From: Nitrospiraceae bacterium
Lineage (GTDB): Bacteria; Nitrospirota; Nitrospiria; Nitrospirales; UBA8639
DNA length: 64,000 nucleotides
Assembly: GCA_020632595.1 (NCBI GenBank)
Contig: JACKFF010000001.1
Span: forward strand, 62,001-126,000
Reading direction: 5' to 3'
Part shown: positions 43,528 to 51,844 of the stretch, piece after piece
Position numbering within the stretch: position 1 is the first letter of the stretch
Layout: every line of letters starts with the position of its first letter
Notes under the pieces: model-generated
Seen by the model: the letters and a program-made list of their open reading frames with translations, nothing else
The model's database searches: none
Told to the model about the DNA's origin: nothing
Made by a program: the position numbers and the translations under genes

Positions 43528-45381
43528 ATGACAGAAAAGAATCTTCACGAGGTGGATCTGCCTTCTCTCAGTGACCGGAAGTTTTTTCCTTCTCCCGCCG
43601 CATGGGAGGATCAGGTCTTATACTTTTTAATGCTCGACCGTTTTTCGGACGGACAGGAAAAAGGCTACAGAAGCAATGACGGGACGGTCGTCCGGCGTGG
43701 CTCAACCCCACTCTTTCAGTCAACCGATGCGGGCAATGCGGATGCATCTCATTGGAAGGCAGCGGGACAGAAGTTTTGCGGAGGGAATTTATTCGGATTG
43801 ACGAGCAAGCTGGGATACCTAGAACGTCTCGGTGTGACCGCCATTTGGATCAGTCCCATTTTCAAACAGGTGTCATTTAAAGACACCTATCATGGATATG
43901 GCATTCAAAACTTTTTGGATGTCGATCCGCATTTTGGTCAACGGGAAGATCTGAGAACCCTTGTCCGGACCGCTCATGCTCACGGGATCTATGTTATTCT
44001 GGATATTATCCTCAACCACACGGGAGATGTGTTTCGCTACAATCCCAACCGCTATCGGACCGAACATAACGGGCAGATCTTCAACGATCCTCGCTGGGAT
44101 GGCCAACCCTATGACGTGCAAGGATTCCATGATCAATTCGGAGAACCGACTCTCCCCTTCCAACAACTCGACATCGCAAGCCATCCCGCCGCCTGGCCGC
44201 ATGGTGCCATCTGGCCACAGGAATTCCAGGACCCTCAGGCCTTTACCCGAAAAGGCCATATCACCAATTGGGATTTTTCACCTGAATTTCTTGAGGGAGA
44301 TTTCCTTGATCTGAAAAATATCCAACTCGGTTCCGGCGACGTCGATCAGTATCAGCCGTCGGATGCTCTTAAGGCCCTGGCCGAGGTGTACAAATTCTGG
44401 ATTGCCTTTGCGGACGTCGACGGATATCGGGTTGATACCGTCAAACATATGGACCTGGGAGCGAGCCGGTACTTCGCCTCGGTGATCCATGAATTCACCC
44501 AATCCATCGGCAAAGAAAATTTTTATCTCATTGGGGAAATTACCGGTGGCAGAACCCGGGCATTTCAAACGCTGGAAACCACGGGTCTGGACGCCGCACT
44601 TGGCGTCGACGACATCCCGGACAAAATGGAATACCTCGTAAAGGGCTATCGCAATCCGGAGGAGTATTTCCAGTTATTCCGCAATTCCATCCTGGTTCAG
44701 AAAGAATCCCACGTCTGGTTTCGCAACCGGGTGGTGACCCTGTTTGATGATCATGATCAAGTACGAAAGGGAGAAAACAAAGCCAGATTTTGTGCTGATC
44801 CTGCCGGACCGGACGGACTCCTGAATGTCCTTGCGCTGAACGCCCTCACGATGGGCATCCCCTGCATGTACTATGGCAGCGAACAGTATTTTGACGGGCA
44901 CGGACAGAGTGATCAATACATTCGCGAATGTATGTTCGGAGGAGAATTCGGCGCCTTTCGAAGCCACCAACGGCATTTCTTTAATGAAGAGAGTCCGGCG
45001 TACCGGCAACTCTCGATCCTGTTAGGCATTCGCCGTAACAAGCTTGCGTTACGACGGGGTCGACAATACCTAAGAGAAATTTCCGGAAATGGGATCGACT
45101 TCGGGCTGCCGCGCATGCTGGGTGGGCAGATTCGTTCGGTGATTCCCTGGTCCAGGATTTTCAATGACCAGGAAATTCTCCTGGCGATGAATACCGACTA
45201 TGCTGCCCCCCGAAGCGCCTGGGTGACGGTTGACGACGGACTGCATCACACCGGCCACACACTCACATGTCTCTATTCAACGAATGCGGGACAGATTGGT
45301 CAGGAGACGACCGTAGAGTCGAGAAATGGCAAAGCCGTCGTGCTCACCCTTCCGGCTGGCGGATTTGTTATTTATGAATAG
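43528..45381 (+). CDS. GH13 alpha-amylase family enzyme
   Basis: A 617-residue cytoplasmic (no signal peptide) GH13 glycosidase. Conserved regions in order: VILDIILNHTGD (region I), DGYRVDTVKHMD with the nucleophile Asp (region II), FYLIGEITGG with the acid Glu (region III) and VTLFDDHDQVRKG with the transition-state Asp (region IV). An opening YFLMLDRFSDG and a long insertion after region I are notable, and a beta-domain ends the protein. It acts on alpha-1,4-glucans or related sugars; exact specificity cannot be told. With GH13 at 55980 and malQ at the right edge it points to glycogen or trehalose turnover. Confidence 0.9.
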   Translation: MTEKNLHEVDLPSLSDRKFFPSPAAWEDQVLYFLMLDRFSDGQEKGYRSNDGTVVRRGSTPLFQSTDAGNADASHWKAAGQKFCGGNLFGLTSKLGYLERLGVTAIWISPIFKQVSFKDTYHGYGIQNFLDVDPHFGQREDLRTLVRTAHAHGIYVILDIILNHTGDVFRYNPNRYRTEHNGQIFNDPRWDGQPYDVQGFHDQFGEPTLPFQQLDIASHPAAWPHGAIWPQEFQDPQAFTRKGHITNWDFSPEFLEGDFLDLKNIQLGSGDVDQYQPSDALKALAEVYKFWIAFADVDGYRVDTVKHMDLGASRYFASVIHEFTQSIGKENFYLIGEITGGRTRAFQTLETTGLDAALGVDDIPDKMEYLVKGYRNPEEYFQLFRNSILVQKESHVWFRNRVVTLFDDHDQVRKGENKARFCADPAGPDGLLNVLALNALTMGIPCMYYGSEQYFDGHGQSDQYIRECMFGGEFGAFRSHQRHFFNEESPAYRQLSILLGIRRNKLALRRGRQYLREISGNGIDFGLPRMLGGQIRSVIPWSRIFNDQEILLAMNTDYAAPRSAWVTVDDGLHHTGHTLTCLYSTNAGQIGQETTVESRNGKAVVLTLPAGGFVIYE

Positions 45382-45409
45382 TGAATGTGTTCAACGGAAG
45401 TGAAGTCCG

Positions 45410-46189
45410 TCAAGGCTCGGCTGCGGAAGGATTCGTTAAAGCTTCGCCTGTCATGGGCACAAACACCACTGGTAGCAATTCGGTTTCCTGATATCCCTCT
45501 TCAGTGCGACGAATTAACAACAGACGTTGAGGGTAGTCTCCGACAGGAAGAATGAGACGCCCGCCGATCGCCAGCTGCTCTAAGAGTGGTTCGGGAATAT
45601 GGTTCGGCGCCGCCGTCAGGATGATCGCATCAAACGGGCCTTCATCCGGCCAACCTTTATAGCCATCACCAGCCCGTACAATCACATTGTCATATCCAAG
45701 TTCTGCCAGAGTCTTTTTTGCCTCCGCAGCGAGTGGTTCGACAATTTCTATCGTGAACACTTTTGAAACTAATTCAGCCAGGATGGCGGCCTGATACCCG
45801 GAACCCGTGCCAATTTCCAAGACCTTCTCATCCGGCTTCACTCTCAAGGCTTGCGTCATATACGCAACAATGAAGGGCTGAGAAATCGTCTGCCCATAGC
45901 CGATGGAGAGCGGAAAATCTCCATAGGCATCTTTAGCATGTGACTCAGGCATAAACCGGTGCCGGGGAACCCGGCGCATGGCTGCGACAACGGCCGGATC
46001 GGTGACACCCCCCGCCACGATTTGGGTATCCACCATCGAATCCCGTTCAACCTGTCGTGAGTGATGATTTTTTTGGGTCATAGCCTGATTGCCATTTCCA
46101 CATCCGGACAGAATAAACCATACTCCACCAAGGATCACAAAAAAGGCAAGTGGATGTATTTTTCTCCTCTGTGTGATCGCGATCTTCAT
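45410..46189 (-). CDS. protein-L-isoaspartate methyltransferase with lipoprotein signal
   Basis: A 259-residue protein. Residues 1-30 are a lipoprotein signal: basic QRRK, hydrophobic FFVILGGVWFI and lipobox LSGC with Cys30 as the lipidation site. From about 45 it is a complete PCMT: MVDTQIVAGGV, QTISQPFIVAYM and the SAM motif LEIGTGSGYQAAIL. So it should be anchored outside the cytoplasm, yet it needs SAM. Its ATG overlaps the stop of an APC permease (ATGA) and metK lies one gene further upstream on the same strand. I infer a SAM-supplied envelope protein repair unit. Signal-peptide PCMTs exist elsewhere (from memory), but not, to my knowledge, with this gene context. Confidence 0.9.
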   Translation of the reverse strand: MKIAITQRRKIHPLAFFVILGGVWFILSGCGNGNQAMTQKNHHSRQVERDSMVDTQIVAGGVTDPAVVAAMRRVPRHRFMPESHAKDAYGDFPLSIGYGQTISQPFIVAYMTQALRVKPDEKVLEIGTGSGYQAAILAELVSKVFTIEIVEPLAAEAKKTLAELGYDNVIVRAGDGYKGWPDEGPFDAIILTAAPNHIPEPLLEQLAIGGRLILPVGDYPQRLLLIRRTEEGYQETELLPVVFVPMTGEALTNPSAAEP

Positions 46190-47565
46190 GCGGCCCCGGA
46201 TACTCCATTATGCTTTCTCATCAGGAAATATAAGGGAATACCAGCACTCAGGGTCAGACAGGCCCAAAGGGTTTCAAGCGGTTTTTCCACACTCAGAAAA
46301 AGGATGATCACTCCGGCAACCAGAATATAGCCCACGGGCAAGGCAGGATAGAAGGGAACCCGGTAGGGACGAACGAGTTGCGGACGCCGTTGACGAAGAA
46401 GAATGACCGCCCCGACTGTCAGCGCGGTGAAGGCAGTGATCACCATTCCGCTGTAAATCACCAACTGCTCAAAGGATCCTGAAAGCACTAATACCGTCAC
46501 CCACAGGCTTTGGAGAACAATGGACCGAACCGGGGTGCCATGATGCTGTTCCGTATCCGAAAAGAAGTCCGGCAGAAACCCGTCTCTGGCCATGGCATAG
46601 TAGACCCGTGGCCCGGTCCATATCATGGCGCTCACCGCGCCGGCGATGGAAATACACAACATGATGGTAACAAATTGAGCGGCCGCCTGACCAAACAATC
46701 CCACCGCGACCTTTTCCGCCACAGGCATGAGCGGAGGTGCGGCCAAAACTTGAATCGGTAACGCGTAGAAATATACCACGTTCAGCATCACATAGACCGT
46801 GCCAACCAGTAGCGTCCCGCCTATCATCGTTCGGGGTATAGAACGGGTCGGATTGAGTATTTCTCCGGCAATGTACCCTGCGGCATTCCATCCCGAATAG
46901 GCATAGGTCACAAAAATAAAGGACACTACCAGTGTTCCCAGTCCGATATCCGGCTTTCCCGGGGGCATGACCAAATGCTCCCAATCACCATGGCCTACCG
47001 TGCAGGCCCCAACGATGAGAAGCAGAATCGCTCCAATCTTCAAGGCCGTGAGGAGCTGCTGAAGCACCCCGCCCGGGCCAACGCCTGCCACATGAACCGC
47101 AGTCAGGCTCCAAATCAAGGCCAGGGCAAATCCCTTGATCAGAAAGGTGGAATCCGGTTCATGTGGGATAAGTTGGACCACATAGGAGGCAAATCCCATG
47201 GCGCCTGCGGCAATGGCGGCTCCAAAGCCCACAGTAAATGAGGCCCACCCACTCAGAAATGCGAAAAAGGGATGGTAGGCTTCCCGAAGATACACATAAT
47301 CTCCCCCCACAAAAGGAAATGCTGCTCCCAGCTCGCTGTAACACATCGCCCCTATGAGAGCCAGTAATGCACCCGCTCCCCATACCAGAAGAATCAGCCA
47401 CGGATCTCCAAGGTCTCGGGCCATAAATCCCGTCGTGGTGAAGACCCCGGTGCCAATCACACTACTGACCAGCACACACGTAGCCGTAAACCCGCTAATG
47501 CGACGGGAACCTTCTTCCAAGGGTCCGTTATGAAGTGGACATTCAACCAATGTGTTGTCAATCAA
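46186..47565 (-). CDS. APC-superfamily permease
   Basis: A 459-residue membrane protein with about 12 segments. The APC signature GFTATCVLVSSVIGTGVFTT opens segment 1 (unwound GTG motif), and SFIFVTYAYSGWNAAGYIAGE corresponds to segment 6. It belongs to the amino acid-polyamine-organocation group, LAT/YfnA-like; substrate unknown. Start appears to be TTG at 47565, following AGGAAG; an ATG at 47570 is in another frame and ends after three codons. It is translationally coupled to the lipoprotein PCMT and follows metK by 86 bases, so SAM, methionine or a methylated product are candidate substrates. Confidence 0.88.
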   Translation of the reverse strand: MIDNTLVECPLHNGPLEEGSRRISGFTATCVLVSSVIGTGVFTTTGFMARDLGDPWLILLVWGAGALLALIGAMCYSELGAAFPFVGGDYVYLREAYHPFFAFLSGWASFTVGFGAAIAAGAMGFASYVVQLIPHEPDSTFLIKGFALALIWSLTAVHVAGVGPGGVLQQLLTALKIGAILLLIVGACTVGHGDWEHLVMPPGKPDIGLGTLVVSFIFVTYAYSGWNAAGYIAGEILNPTRSIPRTMIGGTLLVGTVYVMLNVVYFYALPIQVLAAPPLMPVAEKVAVGLFGQAAAQFVTIMLCISIAGAVSAMIWTGPRVYYAMARDGFLPDFFSDTEQHHGTPVRSIVLQSLWVTVLVLSGSFEQLVIYSGMVITAFTALTVGAVILLRQRRPQLVRPYRVPFYPALPVGYILVAGVIILFLSVEKPLETLWACLTLSAGIPLYFLMRKHNGVSGAA

Positions 47566-47651
47566 TCATGCTTCCTGTCAGGCGATAGCATCTATCTGGT
47601 TAGAATTTGAAATCGTTGCGTACACCATTTCGATGATTGTCATGATGGCTG

Positions 47652-48866
47652 TCAGCATATCCGGAATTGCCCTTTGGCCAGGGCCTCGCAAAAATGTTCC
47701 ATATCAGCCAGCTCCTGCTTGATCAGGGCTTGGACTTCTCCCGAGATCCGCTTTAGTGAAAATCCCTTCTTCACCCCGACCTGAGCCGACACAACAAAAG
47801 GTTCGTTCACCGGTGCACCGATCCGACTGACCATCCACACGGTGACATCACGCACTCCTGGTATTTGTGCGTATGCCTTCAGAGCGAGTTCACGAGCCCA
47901 CACATTATAAATTTTCCCAACATGACTGACGGGGTTTTTCCCGGCCGCAGCCTCCCCGCTCATCGGTCGATTCAGCGCAATGACCCCTGAAATGCGGTTC
48001 CCCCGTCCCACCTGTCCGGAATCTCCCTGCTCCGCGGAGGTTCCCAATAGCGTCAGATACATGCCCTTCAGTCCTTGACCCGGGCGATCAAGCGCATTCA
48101 CGACCACCTCCACCTGCTTACAGGAATGAGGTTGCTCACGAATAAAGTGCTGCACATTCTGAAGGACCTTCGCCTTTCGGGCTAAATAGGTCTTTTCTGT
48201 GGTGATCCGTTTGGCAAGAAACGGCATGGCCACCGTGAGTGACAACATCCGGTCCATGCGAACGGCCATGACTTTGACGTCCTCCCCCGTTTCGGGAAAT
48301 GCCCGCTTAAATTGTGGCCCGTTTACATACTGTTCAAGGTCCACCACCAATTGCTCGGTGGGAGTCAGCGGTGCATAACCGACTCCGGCTGATGTATCGT
48401 TCGCGGGAAGCATCCCCGATCTCTGATCAAAAATCGCCCCAAGTTCAGCGGACGTCGGTTGCAACTCAATTTGATACCTCATATGGGTATCAGGATTCAC
48501 ATGGGGCAAATGGCTCTTGATCCACGTTCGCGCTGTCTCCTCCGCAATGTCGGACACGGAGATCATTTTTCCCGGAACACCGAAGGAAGCCCGGTCCCCA
48601 AGGATCAGGCGCATCGGATGGGTGACCCGACCACCGCCCAGATGCAATTTCACCTGACCCGCCACCAGCAGACATTTATCGATATTATGGTGCAAAATGC
48701 GCCCAAATGTTTCCTGATACGCCTTGGACAATTGAATGGAAACAGCTTCAGCAATGGCATCACAAATGGTATCGGGATGCCCCCTGCCTTTCCGTTCGAC
48801 AATTTCAAGAGGTTGCGCGTCAACCGGCACGTCCGGTCCCTGGTGAATCAGAATACGCGTCTTCAT
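47652..48866 (-). CDS. archaeal-type S-adenosylmethionine synthetase
   Basis: About 404 residues matching the archaeal MAT family (PF01941), not bacterial MetK: ERKGRGHPDTICDAIAEAVS, DTSAGVGYAPLTPTE, GTSAEQGDSGQVGRGNRISG and GKNPVSHVGKIYN. It makes SAM from methionine and ATP in the cytoplasm. A few bacteria carry this form. Start taken at ATG 48866 (MKTRILIHQG), AGGG about 10 bases upstream; an ATG at 48875 is in frame. It follows mlaC by 12 bases and precedes the permease and the lipoprotein PCMT, so its SAM may be dedicated. Whether the genome also has a bacterial metK cannot be seen. Confidence 0.93.
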   Translation of the reverse strand: MKTRILIHQGPDVPVDAQPLEIVERKGRGHPDTICDAIAEAVSIQLSKAYQETFGRILHHNIDKCLLVAGQVKLHLGGGRVTHPMRLILGDRASFGVPGKMISVSDIAEETARTWIKSHLPHVNPDTHMRYQIELQPTSAELGAIFDQRSGMLPANDTSAGVGYAPLTPTEQLVVDLEQYVNGPQFKRAFPETGEDVKVMAVRMDRMLSLTVAMPFLAKRITTEKTYLARKAKVLQNVQHFIREQPHSCKQVEVVVNALDRPGQGLKGMYLTLLGTSAEQGDSGQVGRGNRISGVIALNRPMSGEAAAGKNPVSHVGKIYNVWARELALKAYAQIPGVRDVTVWMVSRIGAPVNEPFVVSAQVGVKKGFSLKRISGEVQALIKQELADMEHFCEALAKGQFRIC

Positions 48867-48878
48867 CCTCAGCATCCC

Positions 48879-49532
48879 TCAGGGGGCCGTGATGTCACCA
48901 GACTTGTCTCGCAAGGTCTTCACCAATTCTTCATAGGAGGAATCGCGAATAATGCGATCGAATTGCACCCGGTAATTTTTCACGAGACTCACTCCATCGA
49001 CCACCACATCGTAGACCCGCCAGTCGCCATCTTTGAGTAGGAGCCGGTAATCGAGAGCGATTTCGGTTTTGTTTGACACAATGATGGTCTGTACTTCTGC
49101 ATAGGAATCTTTCAGCCGTTCCTTGAGATACTGGACTTTTTCTCCCGCATAGTTCTCAATTTTGCTGGCATAGGTTTTCGAAAGAAGCGATTGAAACAAT
49201 GTGGCAAACTCCTGATGTTCCGCCTCACTTCGATTCCTCCAATGTGCGGCCAATGATCGTTTGGCCATCTCTTCAAAATCAAAATGTTGTCCAATAATCT
49301 CCTCCAACAATTGCCGGCGATGGGCCGCTTGATCCGGCGTCTTGAGACCTTCGTCGCTCACTAAACGGATGACCTCATCGATAGTGCCTCTGACCACGAC
49401 GGTAGGAGCTTCCACACCCAGGACACCACCCGGCCAACACAATACTCCCAAGACAAGAATGGCTCCTGCCGTAATCGCGTTGATGCTAGAATATCTTCCA
49501 ATCACAACGAAAATCTTCAATTTCCGGAACAC
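48879..49532 (-). CDS. mlaC: MlaC-family periplasmic phospholipid-binding protein
   Basis: A 217-residue protein of the MlaC/Ttg2D family with an N-terminal signal or anchor (INAITAGAILVLGVLCWPGG). The family core is visible: QLLEEIIGQHFDFEEMAKRS, FQSLLSKTYASKIENY and DWRVYDVVVDGVSLVKNYR. MlaC shuttles phospholipids between the outer-membrane complex and the MlaFEDB pump. Here it is 33 kb away from mlaEFD and instead heads the metK-permease-PCMT set. GTG start with GAGGGGG 5 bases upstream. Confidence 0.9.
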   Translation of the reverse strand: MFRKLKIFVVIGRYSSINAITAGAILVLGVLCWPGGVLGVEAPTVVVRGTIDEVIRLVSDEGLKTPDQAAHRRQLLEEIIGQHFDFEEMAKRSLAAHWRNRSEAEHQEFATLFQSLLSKTYASKIENYAGEKVQYLKERLKDSYAEVQTIIVSNKTEIALDYRLLLKDGDWRVYDVVVDGVSLVKNYRVQFDRIIRDSSYEELVKTLRDKSGDITAP

Positions 49533-49643
49533 CCAGCCCCCTCTTCAGTCAATGGTTTTCTGAAAACCCGGTTCTCTCGGTTTCGAAGAGGCATACAAAA
49601 ATGTTGAACCACGAACTTACCTCAACCGAGGTATTATTATTGA

Positions 49644-49680
49644 CGCTCCCTGGAGAAGACATCTTTCTTCTCCGGGAGCG
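49644..49680. terminator. strong stem-loop between hsp20 and mlaC
   Basis: CGCTCCCTGGAGAAGA and TCTTCTCCGGGAGCG pair over about 14 bases with one bulge and a loop of about 6. It follows the minus-strand hsp20 stop by 48 bases. No T-run follows, so termination may be rho-assisted or the hairpin may stabilise the 3' end. Confidence 0.5.
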
Positions 49681-49727
49681 CCGCCCAAACGCAGATTCAT
49701 ACCGATCCAAACACGGGCAGATGGACA

Positions 49728-50264
49728 CTATTCAATTTTTACGGTGACATGCCGTTTTTTGGCATCTTCGGTCTTGGGCAGCTTAACTTCCAGAATCCCA
49801 TCCTTAAACGTGGCCTTCACTTTGTCCGTTTTCACGGCACAAGGCAATTGCAGACTCCTGGAAAAAGACCCGTAGGCTCGTTCGGAGTAAGTATAGTCTT
49901 CTTCCTTAACCTCCTCTTCTTTTTTCTTTTCTCCGGAGATGGTCAGCATGGAATCCGTCAAATCAATCTTGAGGTCTTCTTTGGAGAGACCTGGCACTTC
50001 GGCCTTCAGCACGACTTCCTCCTTCCCTTCATACAAATCAACGGCAGGAACTCGCACGTGCAATGATTCGCCCAGCAACGCTCGTGACGGCCGGACCATA
50101 CCAGGCATGGATGGCCATAACCCTGAAAAGGGACGCCCCCAAACTTCCGTCATCATTTGCTCCATACGGTCAAGCCACCGGTCAAATTCTCCTTGACGCG
50201 CCAATTCTCCTTTCTGAACCGGAGCGACTTCCTTTTTGTCCTTTTCCACTACTAAATGTGCCAT
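49728..50264 (-). CDS. small heat shock protein Hsp20
   Basis: A 178-residue alpha-crystallin-type chaperone. The core begins at about residue 70 (VPAVDLYEGKEEVVLKAEVP), continues LSKEDLKIDLTDSMLTISGE and YGSFSRSLQLP, and ends KATFKDGILEVKLPK, the typical signature; the C-terminal IXI motif appears only weakly as VKIE. It binds unfolding proteins under heat or oxidative stress and would hand them to DnaK/DnaJ. A perfect AAAGGAGGT lies 5 bases before the ATG, promising high expression. DnaJ and a Lon-like protease lie 2-5 kb away on the other strand. Confidence 0.93.
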   Translation of the reverse strand: MAHLVVEKDKKEVAPVQKGELARQGEFDRWLDRMEQMMTEVWGRPFSGLWPSMPGMVRPSRALLGESLHVRVPAVDLYEGKEEVVLKAEVPGLSKEDLKIDLTDSMLTISGEKKKEEEVKEEDYTYSERAYGSFSRSLQLPCAVKTDKVKATFKDGILEVKLPKTEDAKKRHVTVKIE

Positions 50265-50267
50265 CAC

Positions 50268-50575
50268 ATACCTCCTTTAAAAGTATGATAATTGGGAACA
50301 GCTTTTTGTAAGTAGATGAAATGCAACTTATATACCCTGCTTGACGATTGGCGGGAAGAAGAAAAAATTCTGTCATGCCCGCCAGTATTCATCCGGCATC
50401 CCTCAGGTCTTCATTGCGGATAATTCACCGCTAATAACCGGCGGGATGGCAAAAAACGGAGGTTGTCCATAAAGGCACGAGGCTTGCTTCAAGGAAGAGC
50501 AAAGATTTTTTCATGGTGAATATGGAAACCATAGCATGCACACGGTTCAACCATTTACAAGACCGAGGTTAACAC
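50268..50575. other. divergent intergenic region upstream of hsp20
   Basis: Contains the promoters of hsp20 (minus) and of the small gene at 50576 (plus). I see no CIRCE inverted repeat and no clear heat-shock sigma box. Confidence 0.4.
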
Positions 50576-50767
50576 ATGAAACAAGATACCGTAGAATGGC
50601 TAAAGGTCAAAATTTGTGGAAAAACAATCGTGTCTGTTGAACCATCCAGATGGTCCGGGGAAGTCAAATCTCTCATGAAGAATCAAGAGTTTTTATCCAT
50701 CACCTTAAGTGACGGAACCGTTCTGGAGGTTGGAGGGCTGTATATTCGAAATGGAAGTCATACCTGA
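50576..50767 (+). CDS. small hypothetical protein
   Basis: A 63-residue protein, MKQDTVEWLKVKICGK to GGLYIRNGSHT. The alternation in FLSITLSDGTVLEVGGLYI suggests a small beta structure. No known family. GAGG lies about 8 bases before the ATG. It is followed 90 bases later by the CBS gene on the same strand; a link is possible. Confidence 0.5.
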   Translation: MKQDTVEWLKVKICGKTIVSVEPSRWSGEVKSLMKNQEFLSITLSDGTVLEVGGLYIRNGSHT

Positions 50768-50856
50768 CTTCGTCTCAAACCCTTTAGATTTTCATTCACC
50801 CCATCCGTGTGAAAAGACTTTTGTGGGGTTATGAGTGAAAGAGAGAGGAGGGACAC

Positions 50857-51282
50857 ATGGGTCTTCATGCGGTCGCTACCGTCGGCCTCCGAACAATCCA
50901 ACAAATCGCCACACTCCATGATTTCCGTTTTCATCAGGATCAGAATGGATTGGCCATAACACAAGAACTTCTCACGTCTTCCTTGCCAGGCGCGCCGGTT
51001 GTCGATCCTAACGGGCACTGCGTTGGATTCATCAGCCAATTTGATGTTCTGGCCGTGCTGGAAGCGGGGCGGGATGTCAGCCAATTAACCGCAAAGGAAA
51101 TTATGGTGCCGGACCCTATCGCCATTTCTATTTCCACCACATTAGCGGAGGCTGTCAAAATCATGAAAGACCATCATTTTCTAGTACTTCCAGTGGAGGA
51201 AAATGGTGTGGTGAGAGGATGCCTGACCCGGCAGGATCTTTTAGGAGCATGGGTAGGCTTGGGATTAGAGCCAAAAGACTAA
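50857..51282 (+). CDS. CBS-domain protein
   Basis: A 141-residue protein with a pair of CBS motifs (a Bateman module). The first ends GAPVVDPNGHCVGFISQFDVL, the second is LTAKEIMVPDPIAISISTTL, then HHFLVLPVEENGVVRGCLTRQDLL. Such modules bind adenosyl ligands (AMP, ATP, SAM) and usually regulate a partner. No catalytic domain is attached. AGAGGAGGG lies 6 bases before the ATG. It sits in the stress cluster between Hsp20 and the Lon-like protease. Confidence 0.9.
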   Translation: MGLHAVATVGLRTIQQIATLHDFRFHQDQNGLAITQELLTSSLPGAPVVDPNGHCVGFISQFDVLAVLEAGRDVSQLTAKEIMVPDPIAISISTTLAEAVKIMKDHHFLVLPVEENGVVRGCLTRQDLLGAWVGLGLEPKD

Positions 51283-51392
51283 GTGAAAATTGAGCACACA
51301 AAAAGTGTTGCAATTTGGGTCCATGGAAAAGGGAAGGGCTGTTGCAAGATGCGACAAAATCGCATTTCCATGAAAAATGCTGACTTCACCCG

Positions 51393-51773
51393 ATGAAAAA
51401 AGAACTACGCCTTCTCAGTCTAGTCATATTCGTTATCAGTTGGGGTTGCATCGTGTTATGGCCTGAAGGAGTCCGGGCTCAGCAGACCACTATGATCTCT
51501 GCGGGAGAAACAATTTATCGTCTGCATTGCCTCCGGTGTCATGGGAAGGCTGGCGACGGAAAAGGGCCGGATTCATTCGCATTAATCGTGCCCCCAACAG
51601 ATTTCCACTCTCCGGAATCCACCGCCAAAAGCGAGTTTGACCTTCGTGCGATCGTTATTTGGGGCCTGGTCTTTAGCCCCATGCATGGCTGGTGGGATCG
51701 ATTGAGTTCAGAGGAGATTCGAGAGGTGATCGGCTATATCCGGCAATTAGCCCCTTACCAACCCAGGATCTAA
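51393..51773 (+). CDS. monohaem c-type cytochrome
   Basis: A 126-residue protein with a signal peptide (LRLLSLVIFVISWGCIVLW; cleavage near VRAQQ) and one haem-binding CLRCH motif at about residues 46-50, followed by GKAGDGKGPDS and, near the end, FSPMHGWWDRLSSEEIREVI, whose Met is the likely axial ligand. This is a class I cytochrome of the periplasm, of the kind that donates electrons to oxidases or other reductases. The partner is not nearby. The ATG has no clear ribosome site. Confidence 0.9.
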   Translation: MKKELRLLSLVIFVISWGCIVLWPEGVRAQQTTMISAGETIYRLHCLRCHGKAGDGKGPDSFALIVPPTDFHSPESTAKSEFDLRAIVIWGLVFSPMHGWWDRLSSEEIREVIGYIRQLAPYQPRI

Positions 51774-51844
51774 CATTGCAGTCGAGGAGAATCCAAGGTT
51801 CAAAAACAGCCATCCCACACATTCGCTAGGAAATTTGATTAAAC

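Noticed and set aside
49644..49680. Riboswitch or SAM-sensing leader before the mlaC-metK set
   Set aside because: The hairpin is a simple stem without the conserved joints of known SAM riboswitches, and lies nearer the end of hsp20.
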